64,000 nucleotides of DNA from Herbinix sp. Its GTDB lineage: Bacteria > Bacillota > Clostridia > Lachnospirales > Lachnospiraceae. Below, piece by piece: positions 1-9,550 of this stretch (the first letter of the stretch is position 1; the number at the start of each line of letters is the position of its first letter). The notes below the pieces were generated by a model. It worked only from the letters and a program-made list of their open reading frames with translations. It did no database searches and was not told the origin of the DNA. The translations under genes and the position numbers were made by a program. The stretch covers positions 62,001 to 126,000 of the forward strand of contig JAQZBN010000009.1 in NCBI GenBank assembly GCA_029238935.1, read 5' to 3'.

Positions 1-2
1 GC

Positions 3-101
3 CCTTACCTACCGATTAGAGTAAAATTTGCAAGGGAAGATGCACTGGGGAATGCAGAAGATGCTGGAAGAGTATTTGCGGAGCTGGTATTGACAAAATA
101 A
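3..101 (+). CDS. C-terminal fragment of an unknown protein (5' end outside window)
   Basis: The third frame is open from the window edge to a TAA at 99-101 and gives 32 residues ending FAELVLTK. The other two forward frames stop within the first 25 bases. The fragment looks like ordinary soluble protein (REDALGNAEDAGRVFAEL), but it is too short for me to name a family. It is followed by 169 bases without a gene before ric. Confidence 0.45.
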   Translation, partial: PYLPIRVKFAREDALGNAEDAGRVFAELVLTK

Positions 102-270
102 AAAAAGTAATTTAATAAGATGAGAAGAAAATCAATTTTTATGATTATACACAAATTAGGATATGTATGATACTTATTTAGATGATATGTATATAGTTAA
201 TTTTACATTTTATATGAACTGAAATTTTGATGGAACCATTACATTTGCCATAAGAAAAGAGGATGAAAAT

Positions 271-972
271 ATGAAACAGTTAAATAGTTTATTAAGCATC
301 GGTGAAATCGTAACTATGATACCAAAAGCCAGTGATGTATTTAAGCATTACCGTATTGATTTTTGCTGTGGAGGGCATAGAACTTTACTGGATGCGATAA
401 AAGAACAGAGTATAAATCAACAAGAGATTATGGATCAATTAGAGAAAGCCTATGAAGAAACATTAAAGTATCAAAATCAAAAGGACTTTGCAAATATGCC
501 TTCTGGAGATTTGATCGATTATATCGTAAATACGCATCATATCTATGTCAAACGTGTTCTACCGGAAATCAGTGAGTTAACAACAACGATCATGAGAGTC
601 CACGGACCAAATCACAAGGAACTTTTTGATGTTCATAAGCTGTTCCACAATCTTAAGACGGAATTAGATCAGCATTTATTAAAAGAAGAAGTGATTTTAT
701 TTCCAATGATGAAAGAATATGAGAAACATAAATCCGATGAGATATTGAATCAAATAATTCAGGTAACCACGGAAACAGAAAATGAACATGATGCAGCTGG
801 AGATATGATTAAGAGCCTCCGTAAAATTACGGATGACTATCAAATACCCCAGGACGGCTGTGGTACATTCGTTAGAGCGTATGAGTTATTGGAAGAATTA
901 GAGCAGGATTTGTTCCAGCATATTCATCTGGAAAACAATATTTTATTTAAGAGACTGGGGATATTAGTTTAA
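271..972 (+). CDS. ric: Iron-sulfur cluster repair di-iron protein (RIC/ScdA family)
   Basis: A 233-residue cytosolic protein of the RIC (YtfE/ScdA) family, which repairs iron-sulfur clusters damaged by oxidative or nitrosative stress. The N-terminal ScdA_N domain (about residues 5-60) has the diagnostic FCCGG motif (DFCCGGHRTL). The rest is a hemerythrin-like four-helix bundle with the expected spaced His and Glu ligands (NTHHIYV, DQHLLKEEVILFP, ENEHDAAG, FQHIHLENNILF) for a di-iron centre. Length is normal for the family. The start at 271 has an AAGAGG-type ribosome binding site. It is a single gene, closed by a terminator at 1038-1083. The family assignment is secure; the stress role is family knowledge. 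Confidence 0.93.
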   Translation: MKQLNSLLSIGEIVTMIPKASDVFKHYRIDFCCGGHRTLLDAIKEQSINQQEIMDQLEKAYEETLKYQNQKDFANMPSGDLIDYIVNTHHIYVKRVLPEISELTTTIMRVHGPNHKELFDVHKLFHNLKTELDQHLLKEEVILFPMMKEYEKHKSDEILNQIIQVTTETENEHDAAGDMIKSLRKITDDYQIPQDGCGTFVRAYELLEELEQDLFQHIHLENNILFKRLGILV

Positions 973-1037
973 CTAGATGTTCTCGAGATATAAAGTTGGT
1001 TATAGGAATGTAAATTGAAGTAATAAAATTGGTTACC

Positions 1038-1083
1038 AAAAGCATTGAGAATGTTATATAAATAGCATTTTCAATGCTTTTTT
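1038..1083 (+). terminator. Intrinsic terminator after ric
   Basis: A 16-bp stem (arms 1038-1053 and 1066-1081, one G-U pair) with a 12-base loop runs into a T tract. It lies 65 bases after the ric stop. Confidence 0.8.
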
Positions 1084-1261
1084 AGTTTATGCTTAGAAAC
1101 GAATAATAATTAATGATAAATTATATTTATGAGAATTAAATTAATATGATTGATAAAGTGAATAAAAACATTTAAAATAAAAATGGATATTTTGCATTTT
1201 TATGACACTTTATGTAAAAAATAACCAACTAATCATACTACATATTTGGGGGACTAGTTTC

Positions 1262-3304
1262 ATGAAGATTAAAACAAAGATAGGTATTTTATTTTCCGTA
1301 TTACTGATTATTTATTTAATAGGGGTACAAGTATTTTTAAAGGTAACCAATGGTAATTTAAATCAAAATTTCAATAATCTCACCTCTGCACTCAGTACCG
1401 ATGCAGATCTAAAAGTTAGTGGACAATTAGAGAATATTACAAAACAAATTAGCCTTAGTATCGAATCAATAGAAAATCAAGTAGATGAAACAATGCTAAA
1501 TGCAGCCTATGTACTGAAAGAAATGGATGCTCAAAAGACGCTTACGAATGAAGAATTGGGGGTAATATGTAATCAACTTGGAATGAGTGATTTATATTTA
1601 ACTGATGAAAATGGTGTTTTTCTTGCATCAACAGAGAAAGCAGCGATAGGCCTTTCATTATTTACAATATGGGATGGATACAAGCAGCTGCTGGATGGAA
1701 AAGCAGATATATTACCTTCCACCTTAAAAATCAAAGAGGAAACAGGACAAATATTTAAATTTACAGCAATCGCAAGGAAAGATAATAAGGGTATCATAGA
1801 GGCAGCGCTGGATTCTAAAGTGGTAGAAGAAGCCTTAAATAGGTACGTAGATATTAACAACAGCAATGGGATCACCTCAATTGAAATCGTTGATAATACA
1901 GGCATGGTATTAACCCAAAACGTAAAATCAGGCTACAAATCAGATTGGACAAAAGGTCAGATAACAGAAAGTGATTTAGTACAACAAGTCTTCAAAGATG
2001 GAAAAGCTGTTATGAATATAGATGAAGTAAAGGGTGATTTATTCGCACCTGTAAACTATGGCAGTGAAATCAGATATGTAATGCATGTGGTAGTTGATAC
2101 TGCTGTATATTACAGCAATGTATCTACTGCTGAAAAGAGTCTGGAGACAAGCAAACAAAACGTTAGTTCCAATATTTTGTTATATGCTGGTATCCAGTTC
2201 ATAATTTTAATGTTGTTTCTAACTATCCTTTATGTCTATATAAACGTAGTATTGAAATCTATCAATAAGTTCTCATATGTTCTAAAATCGATCGGGAAAG
2301 ATAATAAAGATACACTGGATAAAATCAAAGTAAAAGATACCGAGTTAATTGAAATTCAAAATGGTATTCATCATGTAACTGAAAACTATGAAGAAATAAT
2401 TAATACAATTAAAACTAGTATAAGCAATGTATCTGGTCTGCAAGAAGAATACAGTGACAATATGGATCGTGTAAATGATACCATAAAACAAATATCCTCA
2501 TCATCGAGTGAAATGACTGCAACGAATGAAAAGGAAATAGCACAAATTGATGAAATTACAAAGGTAATGGGCACAATGATTAATACTTTAAATAATGTAA
2601 ATACTGCCACCCATTATCTGGAGGAAATGTTCCATAGCACTCACGAATATGTGAAGACAAGTGATGAAGGATTAAATAATATAACTGTCGCCATGGATAG
2701 AGTTGAAACTGAGGTTGAACATAGCCACCATAATATTAATCAATTGATTAACAGCTCTGATGAGATTGGTGAAATAATTGCATTTATTAATAATGTGACA
2801 TCACAGACTAACTTACTGGCACTGAATGCATCGATAGAAGCAGCAAGAGCCGGCGAAGCAGGAAAAGGATTTACAGTTGTAGCAGACCAAATAAGAAAAC
2901 TAGCCAAGGATAGTTCTAATGCTACGAACAGGATTGTTGAAATATTAGGAAAAATCAAGGAAGAGATTCAGTTAACGAAAGAAGGTAATCAGAATCAAAT
3001 TATAGTAATACATAATAGTAAGTCTGAAATTGATATAGCAAAAGATGCACTGAAAGCTTTGATCGATTTTACCTTAAAATCAGGCGATCAAGTGAAACAA
3101 GTGGCAAATAATGTGGAACGATTAAAACACAGTGAAAAAACGGTAGAAGCTGTTATTGAAAAAGTTAATCTTGCAATAGAAACAAATGCTGCAAATAGCG
3201 AGGAATTACAAGCTACAATAGAAGATTTAATGTCATCCATGGATTATCTGTCCATGTCGCTTAACAGCATTACTGAAGAAATAAGTAATCTGGAAAAACT
3301 GTAA
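1262..3304 (+). CDS. Methyl-accepting chemotaxis protein
   Basis: A 680-residue transmembrane chemoreceptor. An N-terminal membrane anchor ([20 protein letters not shown]) is followed by about 270 extracytoplasmic residues, probably a Cache-type ligand-binding domain, and a second membrane segment ([20 protein letters not shown]). The C-terminal half is the signalling coiled coil with the conserved hairpin tip around [20 protein letters not shown], followed by [20 protein letters not shown], which contacts CheA/CheW. I see no clear HAMP domain after the second membrane segment. An in-frame ATG lies 60 bases upstream at 1202, but 1262 gives a canonical [11 protein letters not shown] membrane start behind a GGGGGA site. 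The ligand cannot be read from sequence. Confidence 0.9.
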   Translation: MKIKTKIGILFSVLLIIYLIGVQVFLKVTNGNLNQNFNNLTSALSTDADLKVSGQLENITKQISLSIESIENQVDETMLNAAYVLKEMDAQKTLTNEELGVICNQLGMSDLYLTDENGVFLASTEKAAIGLSLFTIWDGYKQLLDGKADILPSTLKIKEETGQIFKFTAIARKDNKGIIEAALDSKVVEEALNRYVDINNSNGITSIEIVDNTGMVLTQNVKSGYKSDWTKGQITESDLVQQVFKDGKAVMNIDEVKGDLFAPVNYGSEIRYVMHVVVDTAVYYSNVSTAEKSLETSKQNVSSNILLYAGIQFIILMLFLTILYVYINVVLKSINKFSYVLKSIGKDNKDTLDKIKVKDTELIEIQNGIHHVTENYEEIINTIKTSISNVSGLQEEYSDNMDRVNDTIKQISSSSSEMTATNEKEIAQIDEITKVMGTMINTLNNVNTATHYLEEMFHSTHEYVKTSDEGLNNITVAMDRVETEVEHSHHNINQLINSSDEIGEIIAFINNVTSQTNLLALNASIEAARAGEAGKGFTVVADQIRKLAKDSSNATNRIVEILGKIKEEIQLTKEGNQNQIIVIHNSKSEIDIAKDALKALIDFTLKSGDQVKQVANNVERLKHSEKTVEAVIEKVNLAIETNAANSEELQATIEDLMSSMDYLSMSLNSITEEISNLEKL

Positions 3305-3390
3305 CAGGATGAAAGATGTTAATGAGCTTTAGATCAGAAGGAGGTTACACTGCTCCATTGTAATGAATTTTATTATAGAATAATCAAAAT

Positions 3391-3431
3391 GTGCTACAAG
3401 TCATGTATTGTATGGTTTGCAGCACTTTTTT
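3391..3431 (+). terminator. Intrinsic terminator after the chemoreceptor gene
   Basis: Stem GTGCTACAA / TTGCAGCAC with one mismatch, followed by six T residues (3426-3431). Confidence 0.7.
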
Positions 3432-3567
3432 GTTCTGAAACATATGGAAAAGTAATGATGAGCAATTCAAAAGAAACTAACTCAGTAACTTTTAACCTTA
3501 CAACTGGAGTAATCATATATCCTGATTCTATTCATATATTAAAATAAAATATTATCTGAGGCTTTTT

Positions 3568-4860
3568 ATGGATATATACGTAGTACAACCAGGGGATACC
3601 ATTGATACTATTGCAAATAGTTATGGGGTATCAGTTGATAAATTAATTCAAGACAATGAATTAACAGATCCAGATCAACTGGTTCCAGGTGAAACCATAG
3701 TGATTGTATATCCCAGTCAAACTTATACCGTACAAGAGGGAGATACCTTAGAAACGATTGCTGCTTCTTATAATGTATCAATAACTGAGCTATTAAGGAA
3801 TAATCCTGCAATAACTGAAAATAGTTCTATTTACCCGGGTGAAGTAATAACGATTAGCTATAACCGTACCGGAAATATCGCTACCCATGGTTATACCAAT
3901 ACTTTTATTGATAGAAAGATACTTAGAAAGACACTACCATACTTAACATATCTTACCATTTTTAATTATAGAACAATTAAAAACGGTGATATTATGGGTA
4001 GTGAGGAGGATATTGACATTATACAATTAGCTAAGGATTATGGTGTCATTCCTCTTATGCTTATTACTACTCTGTCGGTTCAAGGTGAGGTAGATATTGA
4101 ATTAACCTATGAAGTATTAATTAACGAAGAACTTCAAAATAGATTATTTGATAATGTATTACATATTGTAAAAGAAAGAGGATATTATGGGGTTAATATA
4201 TCAGCACAATTCATTAATGCAGAAAACCAAAGTCTTTTTAATGTCTACACCAAAAATCTTTCGGATCGCCTGAGACAGGAGGGGTATTTAACTGTAATTA
4301 CGATCAATCCAAGGATAGAAACCGTTAATAACGATGTGACTTTTGAAAATATTGATTATACGATTATAATGGGTAAAGTGGATTCGGCATTATTTTTACA
4401 ATATAAATGGGGTTATAGTTTTGGTCCTCCTTCACCGGTAAGTTCTATTGCTAATATGAATGTTTTTTTTAATTATATCCTTCACCAAGTACCACCTGAA
4501 AAGATTTTTGTTGGGATCCCAACTTTAGGCTATGATTGGGAACTCCCCTATGTGCCTGGATTTTCCAGGGCTAGTGCTCTGACGATTGAATCTGTTATGC
4601 GTCTGGCTCGAGTGGTTGGAGCTATCATTCAATTTGATGAAAGGTCTCAGACTCCTTATTTTCGATATGAAAACATGGGGGATAATGCACAACATGAAGT
4701 ATGGTTTGTAAATGCACTAACCTTTAATTCATTGATAAATATGTTGAAGGAGAAAGGAATACTGGGATCTGGCATATGGAATATAATGACATATTTTACC
4801 CAACTGTGGTTAGTGATTAACAGTCAATATGAAATAATTAAATTAATACCTGAATTTTAA
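3568..4860 (+). CDS. LysM protein with degenerate GH18 (SleL/YaaH-like) domain
   Basis: A 430-residue protein with two LysM peptidoglycan-binding domains (about residues 2-48 and 51-97; YVVQPGDTIDTIANSYGVS and YTVQEGDTLETIAASYNVS) and a GH18 chitinase-like TIM barrel (about 105-430) of the type found in spore cortex or coat glycosidases such as SleL. Barrel landmarks are present (LPYLTYLTIFNY, IPLMLITT, KIFVGIPTLGYDWELP, GSGIWNIM). The usual catalytic DGxDxDxE stretch is replaced at residues 205-214 by GYYGVNISAQ, so all three aspartates and the catalytic glutamate are missing. There is no signal peptide, as in spore-targeted LysM-GH18 proteins. It is probably a spore or cell-wall binding protein without hydrolase activity. 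The ribosome binding site (TGAGG) is weak. A terminator follows at 4903. Confidence 0.82.
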   Translation: MDIYVVQPGDTIDTIANSYGVSVDKLIQDNELTDPDQLVPGETIVIVYPSQTYTVQEGDTLETIAASYNVSITELLRNNPAITENSSIYPGEVITISYNRTGNIATHGYTNTFIDRKILRKTLPYLTYLTIFNYRTIKNGDIMGSEEDIDIIQLAKDYGVIPLMLITTLSVQGEVDIELTYEVLINEELQNRLFDNVLHIVKERGYYGVNISAQFINAENQSLFNVYTKNLSDRLRQEGYLTVITINPRIETVNNDVTFENIDYTIIMGKVDSALFLQYKWGYSFGPPSPVSSIANMNVFFNYILHQVPPEKIFVGIPTLGYDWELPYVPGFSRASALTIESVMRLARVVGAIIQFDERSQTPYFRYENMGDNAQHEVWFVNALTFNSLINMLKEKGILGSGIWNIMTYFTQLWLVINSQYEIIKLIPEF

Positions 4861-4902
4861 TCGTAAGCAAATATGGTTTATATCAAAATATATAATAAGC
4901 AT

Positions 4903-4942
4903 ACCTTCCGCTGGAATAATAAGTTCCTCGGAAGGTTTTTTT
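4903..4942 (+). terminator. Intrinsic terminator after the LysM/GH18-like gene
   Basis: Stem ACCTTCCG / CGGAAGGT (4903-4910 and 4929-4936), closing an 18-base loop and followed by a T tract. Confidence 0.85.
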
Positions 4943-5484
4943 GCTTTAATCACTGGATCTGTCATCTACAGTAGCATTGTATTTTTTGAAATTCCTATAA
5001 AAACTTTAAAAACACACATTTCATAGTTTATATGAACAGAAGAAACGACAATATCGTAGCTTCTTTCGAGTGAAAAAAAAGAGGAAGGAGGCATGTATTA
5101 AATATATGTAAAACACAGGATTACTGTTCTAAAGAATAGAACTTTTTTATATATTTTGTATATGAAGTAATAAAAAATGATCATATAAACAGCAAAATTA
5201 ACAAAAATGATAAAAAAAGGGACAAATAATAAATTGTAGGTAACTAGGATTATTTGATATGAAAAGATCTGAAAAAGCAGGTATGAACACCGGAAGAAGC
5301 AGATAACAAAAAATTAAAAATCATCTCCAAGCCAAAATAATATTTAGTCGACGCATCCCTAAATTTCTGATGTTTTATCAGATATTTTTGGTGAAAAGCT
5401 GGTGATTTTTAAATAAAGGGATGGAAAGTATTGAAAAAGAAGTACTGGATATCCCGGGATTTTAATATTAAAGGAGGGTTTTGT
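4943..5484 (+). promoter_or_regulatory. Long leader region of the family-5 ABC transporter operon, with two hairpin/U-tract elements
   Basis: This gene-free stretch of about 540 bases holds two terminator-like hairpins upstream of the transporter operon. The first has stem GTTCTA/TAGAAC (5126-5142) followed by six Ts. The second has stem TCTGAT/ATCAGA (5366-5382), extended by an AAAT/ATTT pair after a mismatch and followed by Ts to 5389. There is also an AGAAG/CTTCT hairpin near 5038-5065 and an AGGAAGGAGG stretch near 5082-5092 that leads only into a two-codon frame. I do not recognise a known riboswitch class. Confidence 0.4.
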
Positions 5485-7512
5485 ATGAAAAAGGCAATGC
5501 GTTCATTGCTGGCATACGTTGTAGCTTTAGTTCTTATGGCTACCATGCTTGCAGGCTGCCAAAGTCCGAAGAATGACACAGCCGAGACTGAGACGAATGA
5601 TACGGCGAGTGATACTGAGACTGGAACGGGGGACGATACAGCAGCTGAGACAGATACTGAAACTGGAACGGATGAAGAAGCTGCACCAACAGGAGAGATG
5701 ACTGAGGTAGGAACTCCAAGAAATGAAACACTTATTGTGGAATGTCAATCACCTACAGACACACCAGGACAGTTTAATTCTTATATGCAAGGAACCACGA
5801 TGGGCTTTGGTATTCATCAGCTTATGTCAGCAATGATGTGGGAAATTGATACTGTAAAAGGTGAGCAGTTTGGTGAAGTTGCGGATGGAATGCCTGTATC
5901 AAATGCTGATTTTACAGAACATACAGTTAAGATTCGTCAGGGAATTAAATGGTCTGATGGACAGGACTTAAATGCAGAAGATGTTGTATTTACCTTTAAT
6001 ATGATCATGACCAACCCTGGTATCAACCAGAACGCATATTACAATCAGGTATTCAAATCCGTTGAGAAAGTAGACGATTATACCGTTAAGTTTGTTACCA
6101 ATGAGTCTTTCCCACGTCTAGCACAGAAATTCGGTGTTACCATTTGGGGTAATGATTTAAGAATCGTTCCTGAGCACATCTATTCACAACAGACGGATGT
6201 TACAGAGTTTAAGGATTCTGATCCTGTTGTTGCTGGTCCATATACAGTAAAGGCTTATGATGAATTAGGAAAATGGATTTTATATGAACGTCGTGAAGAC
6301 TGGCAGGCTAGTACGGTAGGAGTTGTAACTGGAAAACAACCATTGGCTAAATACGTATGGTTCAGAAATCTTGGCGATGATACTACCCGCCAGATGAGTC
6401 TGATCAATAACGAAGTTGATATCCTCTGTGAAGTTACACCGGAAATGTTAGAGGTTATGACTGCACAGAATCCGAATATCGCATGCTGGTATAAAGATTT
6501 TCCTTATGCTACGAGTGATGATCCTTGCTCAAAAGGTATTCTTTTCTCCATGGGTAAAGGTGCACCTTATGACAACAAAGATTTCCGTTGGGGTATTGCT
6601 CTTGCAATGAACTTTGATGAGATATCACAAAACATATTTGACGGTATCGGTCGTTCTTCGCCGTTCCCTATGCTTACAAATACAAGTGCTTGTCAGGAGC
6701 TGTATGTTAAGCCTATCCTTCCATGGCTTGCAGATTTTGAACTTGATCTGGGCGATGGAACTACTGTAAAACCTTTTGACGATGGTTATGCAGAGAGAAT
6801 CGCTGCTACTCTTAGGGAAAAAGGTTATGATATCACCACGGATCACGATGCTCTTATTGATATGTTTGGTGTAGGATGCTGGAAATACGATCCTGCAGCA
6901 GCTGAGAAGCTACTTATGAAAGCAGGTCTTGAGAAGAAGGATGATGGCTGGTATTTTAACGGTAAACCATTCACATTTAATATGACTTATCTGGCTGATA
7001 CAGAAGCTCAAGCAGGTCGTGGTACTCAGGCAGCGTATGATCAGTTAACAAAATTTGGTTTTAATATTAACCTTGTCAGTGAATCCAGTGCAACATGGGA
7101 TACCAATGGTGTTACAGGACAATTTGATATTGGCGGATACTGGCCTACCGGTTTCATAACCAAAGATATCTACTCCCAGATCAATGGTTGGGATGCTGAT
7201 CTCATCGTTCCGATCGGAGAGAGAGGTTCAGGTCAGTCAGGTCGTTGGAATAACGCCAGAGCTACTGAGATCATTCATGAGTTGGCAAAACTTTCACCGG
7301 AAGATCCTAAATCATATGAATTAGGTATGGAATTCTTTAAGATATCAATCGAGGAACTTCCATTTATTGGTTTCCATTCTGGTGTTAAGTTTGTTCCTAC
7401 AAATAGTACTTACTGGAATAACTATCCAAATGCTGAAAACCCATACAATGGTCCATGGTGGTGGTGGAGCTGCTTTAAATATATAACTACAGAGATTTCA
7501 CCGGTTCAATAA
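5485..7512 (+). CDS. Family-5 ABC transporter solute-binding lipoprotein (oligopeptide or oligosaccharide)
   Basis: A 675-residue lipoprotein. The signal peptide ends in the lipobox MLAGC (Cys25), so the mature protein is anchored to the outer membrane face. A Thr/Asp/Glu-rich linker of about 50 residues follows, then an SBP_bac_5 domain with the usual blocks (VKIRQGIKWSDGQDLNAEDV, DPVVAGPYTVK, DFRWGIALAMNFDEI). ATG at 5485 is preceded by a near-perfect AAAGGAGG; a TTG start at 5431 would place charged residues before the signal peptide. It is the first gene of a five-gene import operon. Family-5 binding proteins take peptides, but in cellulolytic anaerobes and Thermotoga several bind oligosaccharides. 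The many Trp residues and the carbohydrate-rich setting leave the substrate open. Confidence 0.88.
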   Translation: MKKAMRSLLAYVVALVLMATMLAGCQSPKNDTAETETNDTASDTETGTGDDTAAETDTETGTDEEAAPTGEMTEVGTPRNETLIVECQSPTDTPGQFNSYMQGTTMGFGIHQLMSAMMWEIDTVKGEQFGEVADGMPVSNADFTEHTVKIRQGIKWSDGQDLNAEDVVFTFNMIMTNPGINQNAYYNQVFKSVEKVDDYTVKFVTNESFPRLAQKFGVTIWGNDLRIVPEHIYSQQTDVTEFKDSDPVVAGPYTVKAYDELGKWILYERREDWQASTVGVVTGKQPLAKYVWFRNLGDDTTRQMSLINNEVDILCEVTPEMLEVMTAQNPNIACWYKDFPYATSDDPCSKGILFSMGKGAPYDNKDFRWGIALAMNFDEISQNIFDGIGRSSPFPMLTNTSACQELYVKPILPWLADFELDLGDGTTVKPFDDGYAERIAATLREKGYDITTDHDALIDMFGVGCWKYDPAAAEKLLMKAGLEKKDDGWYFNGKPFTFNMTYLADTEAQAGRGTQAAYDQLTKFGFNINLVSESSATWDTNGVTGQFDIGGYWPTGFITKDIYSQINGWDADLIVPIGERGSGQSGRWNNARATEIIHELAKLSPEDPKSYELGMEFFKISIEELPFIGFHSGVKFVPTNSTYWNNYPNAENPYNGPWWWWSCFKYITTEISPVQ

Positions 7513-7613
7513 AAATAATTATATTATGTTACTAATCAGAATAAAAGGCATTCTTTTACTGCCGTATATGCGATTACAGATACTCTTCGTAACTGTAATA
7601 TAAATGTTATTGT

Positions 7614-7644
7614 TTACTGCCTGGTGACACTCACCGGGCAGTAA
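7614..7644 (+). other. Intercistronic RNA hairpin between binding protein and first permease
   Basis: A 14-bp stem (7614-7627 with 7631-7644, one G-U pair) closes a 3-base loop and is not followed by a T tract. In this position such hairpins commonly protect the upstream binding-protein message from 3' decay, so that more binding protein than permease is made. That role is inference here. Confidence 0.6.
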
Positions 7645-7693
7645 CAGCATTTAAGAAAAGTTGTCACGAATTTACTAAAAAGGAGTGGAGCCG

Positions 7694-8692
7694 TTGAAAT
7701 TTCGCAAATATTTTGGTCTAAGATTTTTAACTTATTTATTGACCGTTTGGATTGGTATTACCTTTATATTTTTTATACCTCGAATGTTTCCTTCCGATCC
7801 TGTTGAAAACATGATTGGTCAAATGCAATCCCGTTCCGGGCAAATGGATCCTGAACAAATGGAAGCACTTCGTTCACAACTCAGGGTTCAATTTGGTCTG
7901 GAAGGTTCCCTGCTTAAGCAATATGGAACTTTCCTTTGGGAAGGGCTATTACATTTTAATTTCGGTCCATCTCTGATGAGTTATCCCACTCCCGTAGGGG
8001 AGATCATCGGTATGTATTTGCCGTATACACTTTTTCTTTCACTGACGACTACCGTCATCGCATGGATCATAGGTAATACAATTGGTCTTCTTGCTGGTTT
8101 TCGAAAAAATAAACTTTCATCGAAGATTCTGGAGGGAATAGCCATATGTATCTATCCCGTTCCGTATTTTATTATAGCCCTGGTATTACAGATTGTATTT
8201 GCATTTGTTTTGGGATGGTTTCCTATTCAGGCTACGATAAACACGCAGGGAAATTTTGCAGTACTATTTGCTTCGCTCCTGAAAGCTTCTATTCTCCCGG
8301 CAGTGTCCATGCTACTAGTAGGTACAGGCTGGTGGATCATATCCATGAAATCCCTTGCAAGTACAACTGCGGAGGAAGATTTTGTCCTCTTCGCCCGGTA
8401 CAGAGGGCTCAAAGAGGGTAAAATCGGTACAGGTTACGTATTTCGAAATTCAATTCTGACTCAGGTTACTGCTTTGGCAATGAGTCTTGGCGGTGTATTC
8501 GGAGGATCTATCATGACGGAAATTGTATTCGGATATCCGGGTGTTGGTTCTCTGGTGCAAAAGGCTATCTTAATGTCAGACTATAACATGATACTTGGAT
8601 GTATCACAATTTCTATCGTAGCAATATCGACTGCAACATTGATCGTGGATTTGATATACCCGTTTATCGACCCACGGATTCGATACAATTAA
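7694..8692 (+). CDS. ABC transporter permease, DppB/OppB type
   Basis: A 332-residue inner-membrane permease of the BPD_transp_1 family with about six membrane segments and the N-terminal RFLTYLLTVWIGITFIFF helix typical of DppB. The EAA-type loop that contacts the ATPase is seen as ARYRGLKEGKIGTGYVFRNS, and the C terminus (IVDLIYPFIDPRIRYN) is the classic DppB ending. The TTG at 7694 lies 8 bases after AGGAG (7681-7685). The GTG at 7685 overlaps that site and cannot use it, so TTG is preferred. It forms the heteromeric channel with the next gene. Confidence 0.9.
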   Translation: MKFRKYFGLRFLTYLLTVWIGITFIFFIPRMFPSDPVENMIGQMQSRSGQMDPEQMEALRSQLRVQFGLEGSLLKQYGTFLWEGLLHFNFGPSLMSYPTPVGEIIGMYLPYTLFLSLTTTVIAWIIGNTIGLLAGFRKNKLSSKILEGIAICIYPVPYFIIALVLQIVFAFVLGWFPIQATINTQGNFAVLFASLLKASILPAVSMLLVGTGWWIISMKSLASTTAEEDFVLFARYRGLKEGKIGTGYVFRNSILTQVTALAMSLGGVFGGSIMTEIVFGYPGVGSLVQKAILMSDYNMILGCITISIVAISTATLIVDLIYPFIDPRIRYN

Positions 8693-8710
8693 GAGCAGGA
8701 GGTAGAGATT

Positions 8711-9547
8711 ATGAAGAAATTTTGGAAAAATGCGAACTTACGATTAAAAATAGGATTACTAATGACCGCTTTTTTTGTAATTATTGGATTTATCATCTTC
8801 TTATTGCCCCATATAAATCCGTTTACATTTAATTCTTATCCGAGTAAACTAAAACCTTCGCCACAGCATTGGCTGGGGACTACGAGTATGGGACAGGATG
8901 TTTTGTGGTTATTGATTGAAGCGATACATAATTCACTCGTGATCGGTCTTATAGTAGCTACCATAGGTACTGTTGCGGGAGTATTTATAGGGCTTCTGGC
9001 AGGATTTACAGGCGGAGTGCTTGATCGGGTTCTTACTGTTATTACCGATACTTTTATTGTAATACCTTCACTTCCGATCCTTATACTTATGACATCATTT
9101 ATGAAAGGATCTTCTACGGTTTTTGTTATGGCATTGGTGCTTGCGATGTTCGCCTGGGCTTGGCCAAGTCGACAGATTCGTTCGATGGCTCTATCCATGC
9201 GTGAGCGAGATTTTATCCATACTGCATGGTTTTCAGGTGAAGGTACCGTTCAAGTCGTCGTAACAGAGATACTTCCGTATGCTCTTACGTGGTCACTTTC
9301 TAACTTCATGAATGCAACTCTGGTTGCCATAGCTTCTGAATCAAGTCTTGCTGTTTTAGGTCTTTCACCCGGAAACCTTATTTCTTTGGGAAATATGATC
9401 CAGTGGGCAAGAGATCGTAACGCAATCTTTACAAAGCAATGGTTCTGGATAGGTTCTCCGATCGTAGCCACGGCTGTATTATTTATCGGACTGTTCCTTC
9501 TGATAACTGGTTATAATGATTATTTGTCAATGAAGAGAGGGAGGTAG
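8711..9547 (+). CDS. ABC transporter permease, DppC/OppC type
   Basis: A 278-residue permease with the DppC N-terminal pattern: one membrane segment (LLMTAFFVIIGFIIFLLPHI), then the conserved HWLGTTSMGQDVLWLLIEA block, then the transport domain. The EAA loop is seen around FIHTAWFSGEGTVQVVVTEILP. ATG follows AGGAGG 8 bases downstream and 18 bases after the previous stop. It pairs with the DppB-type permease. Confidence 0.9.
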   Translation: MKKFWKNANLRLKIGLLMTAFFVIIGFIIFLLPHINPFTFNSYPSKLKPSPQHWLGTTSMGQDVLWLLIEAIHNSLVIGLIVATIGTVAGVFIGLLAGFTGGVLDRVLTVITDTFIVIPSLPILILMTSFMKGSSTVFVMALVLAMFAWAWPSRQIRSMALSMRERDFIHTAWFSGEGTVQVVVTEILPYALTWSLSNFMNATLVAIASESSLAVLGLSPGNLISLGNMIQWARDRNAIFTKQWFWIGSPIVATAVLFIGLFLLITGYNDYLSMKRGR

Positions 9548-9550
9548 GAT

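Noticed and set aside
5431-5484. N-terminal extension of the family-5 binding lipoprotein from a TTG
   Set aside because: It would put charged residues before a classical lipoprotein signal peptide and ignore the AAAGGAGG site before ATG 5485.
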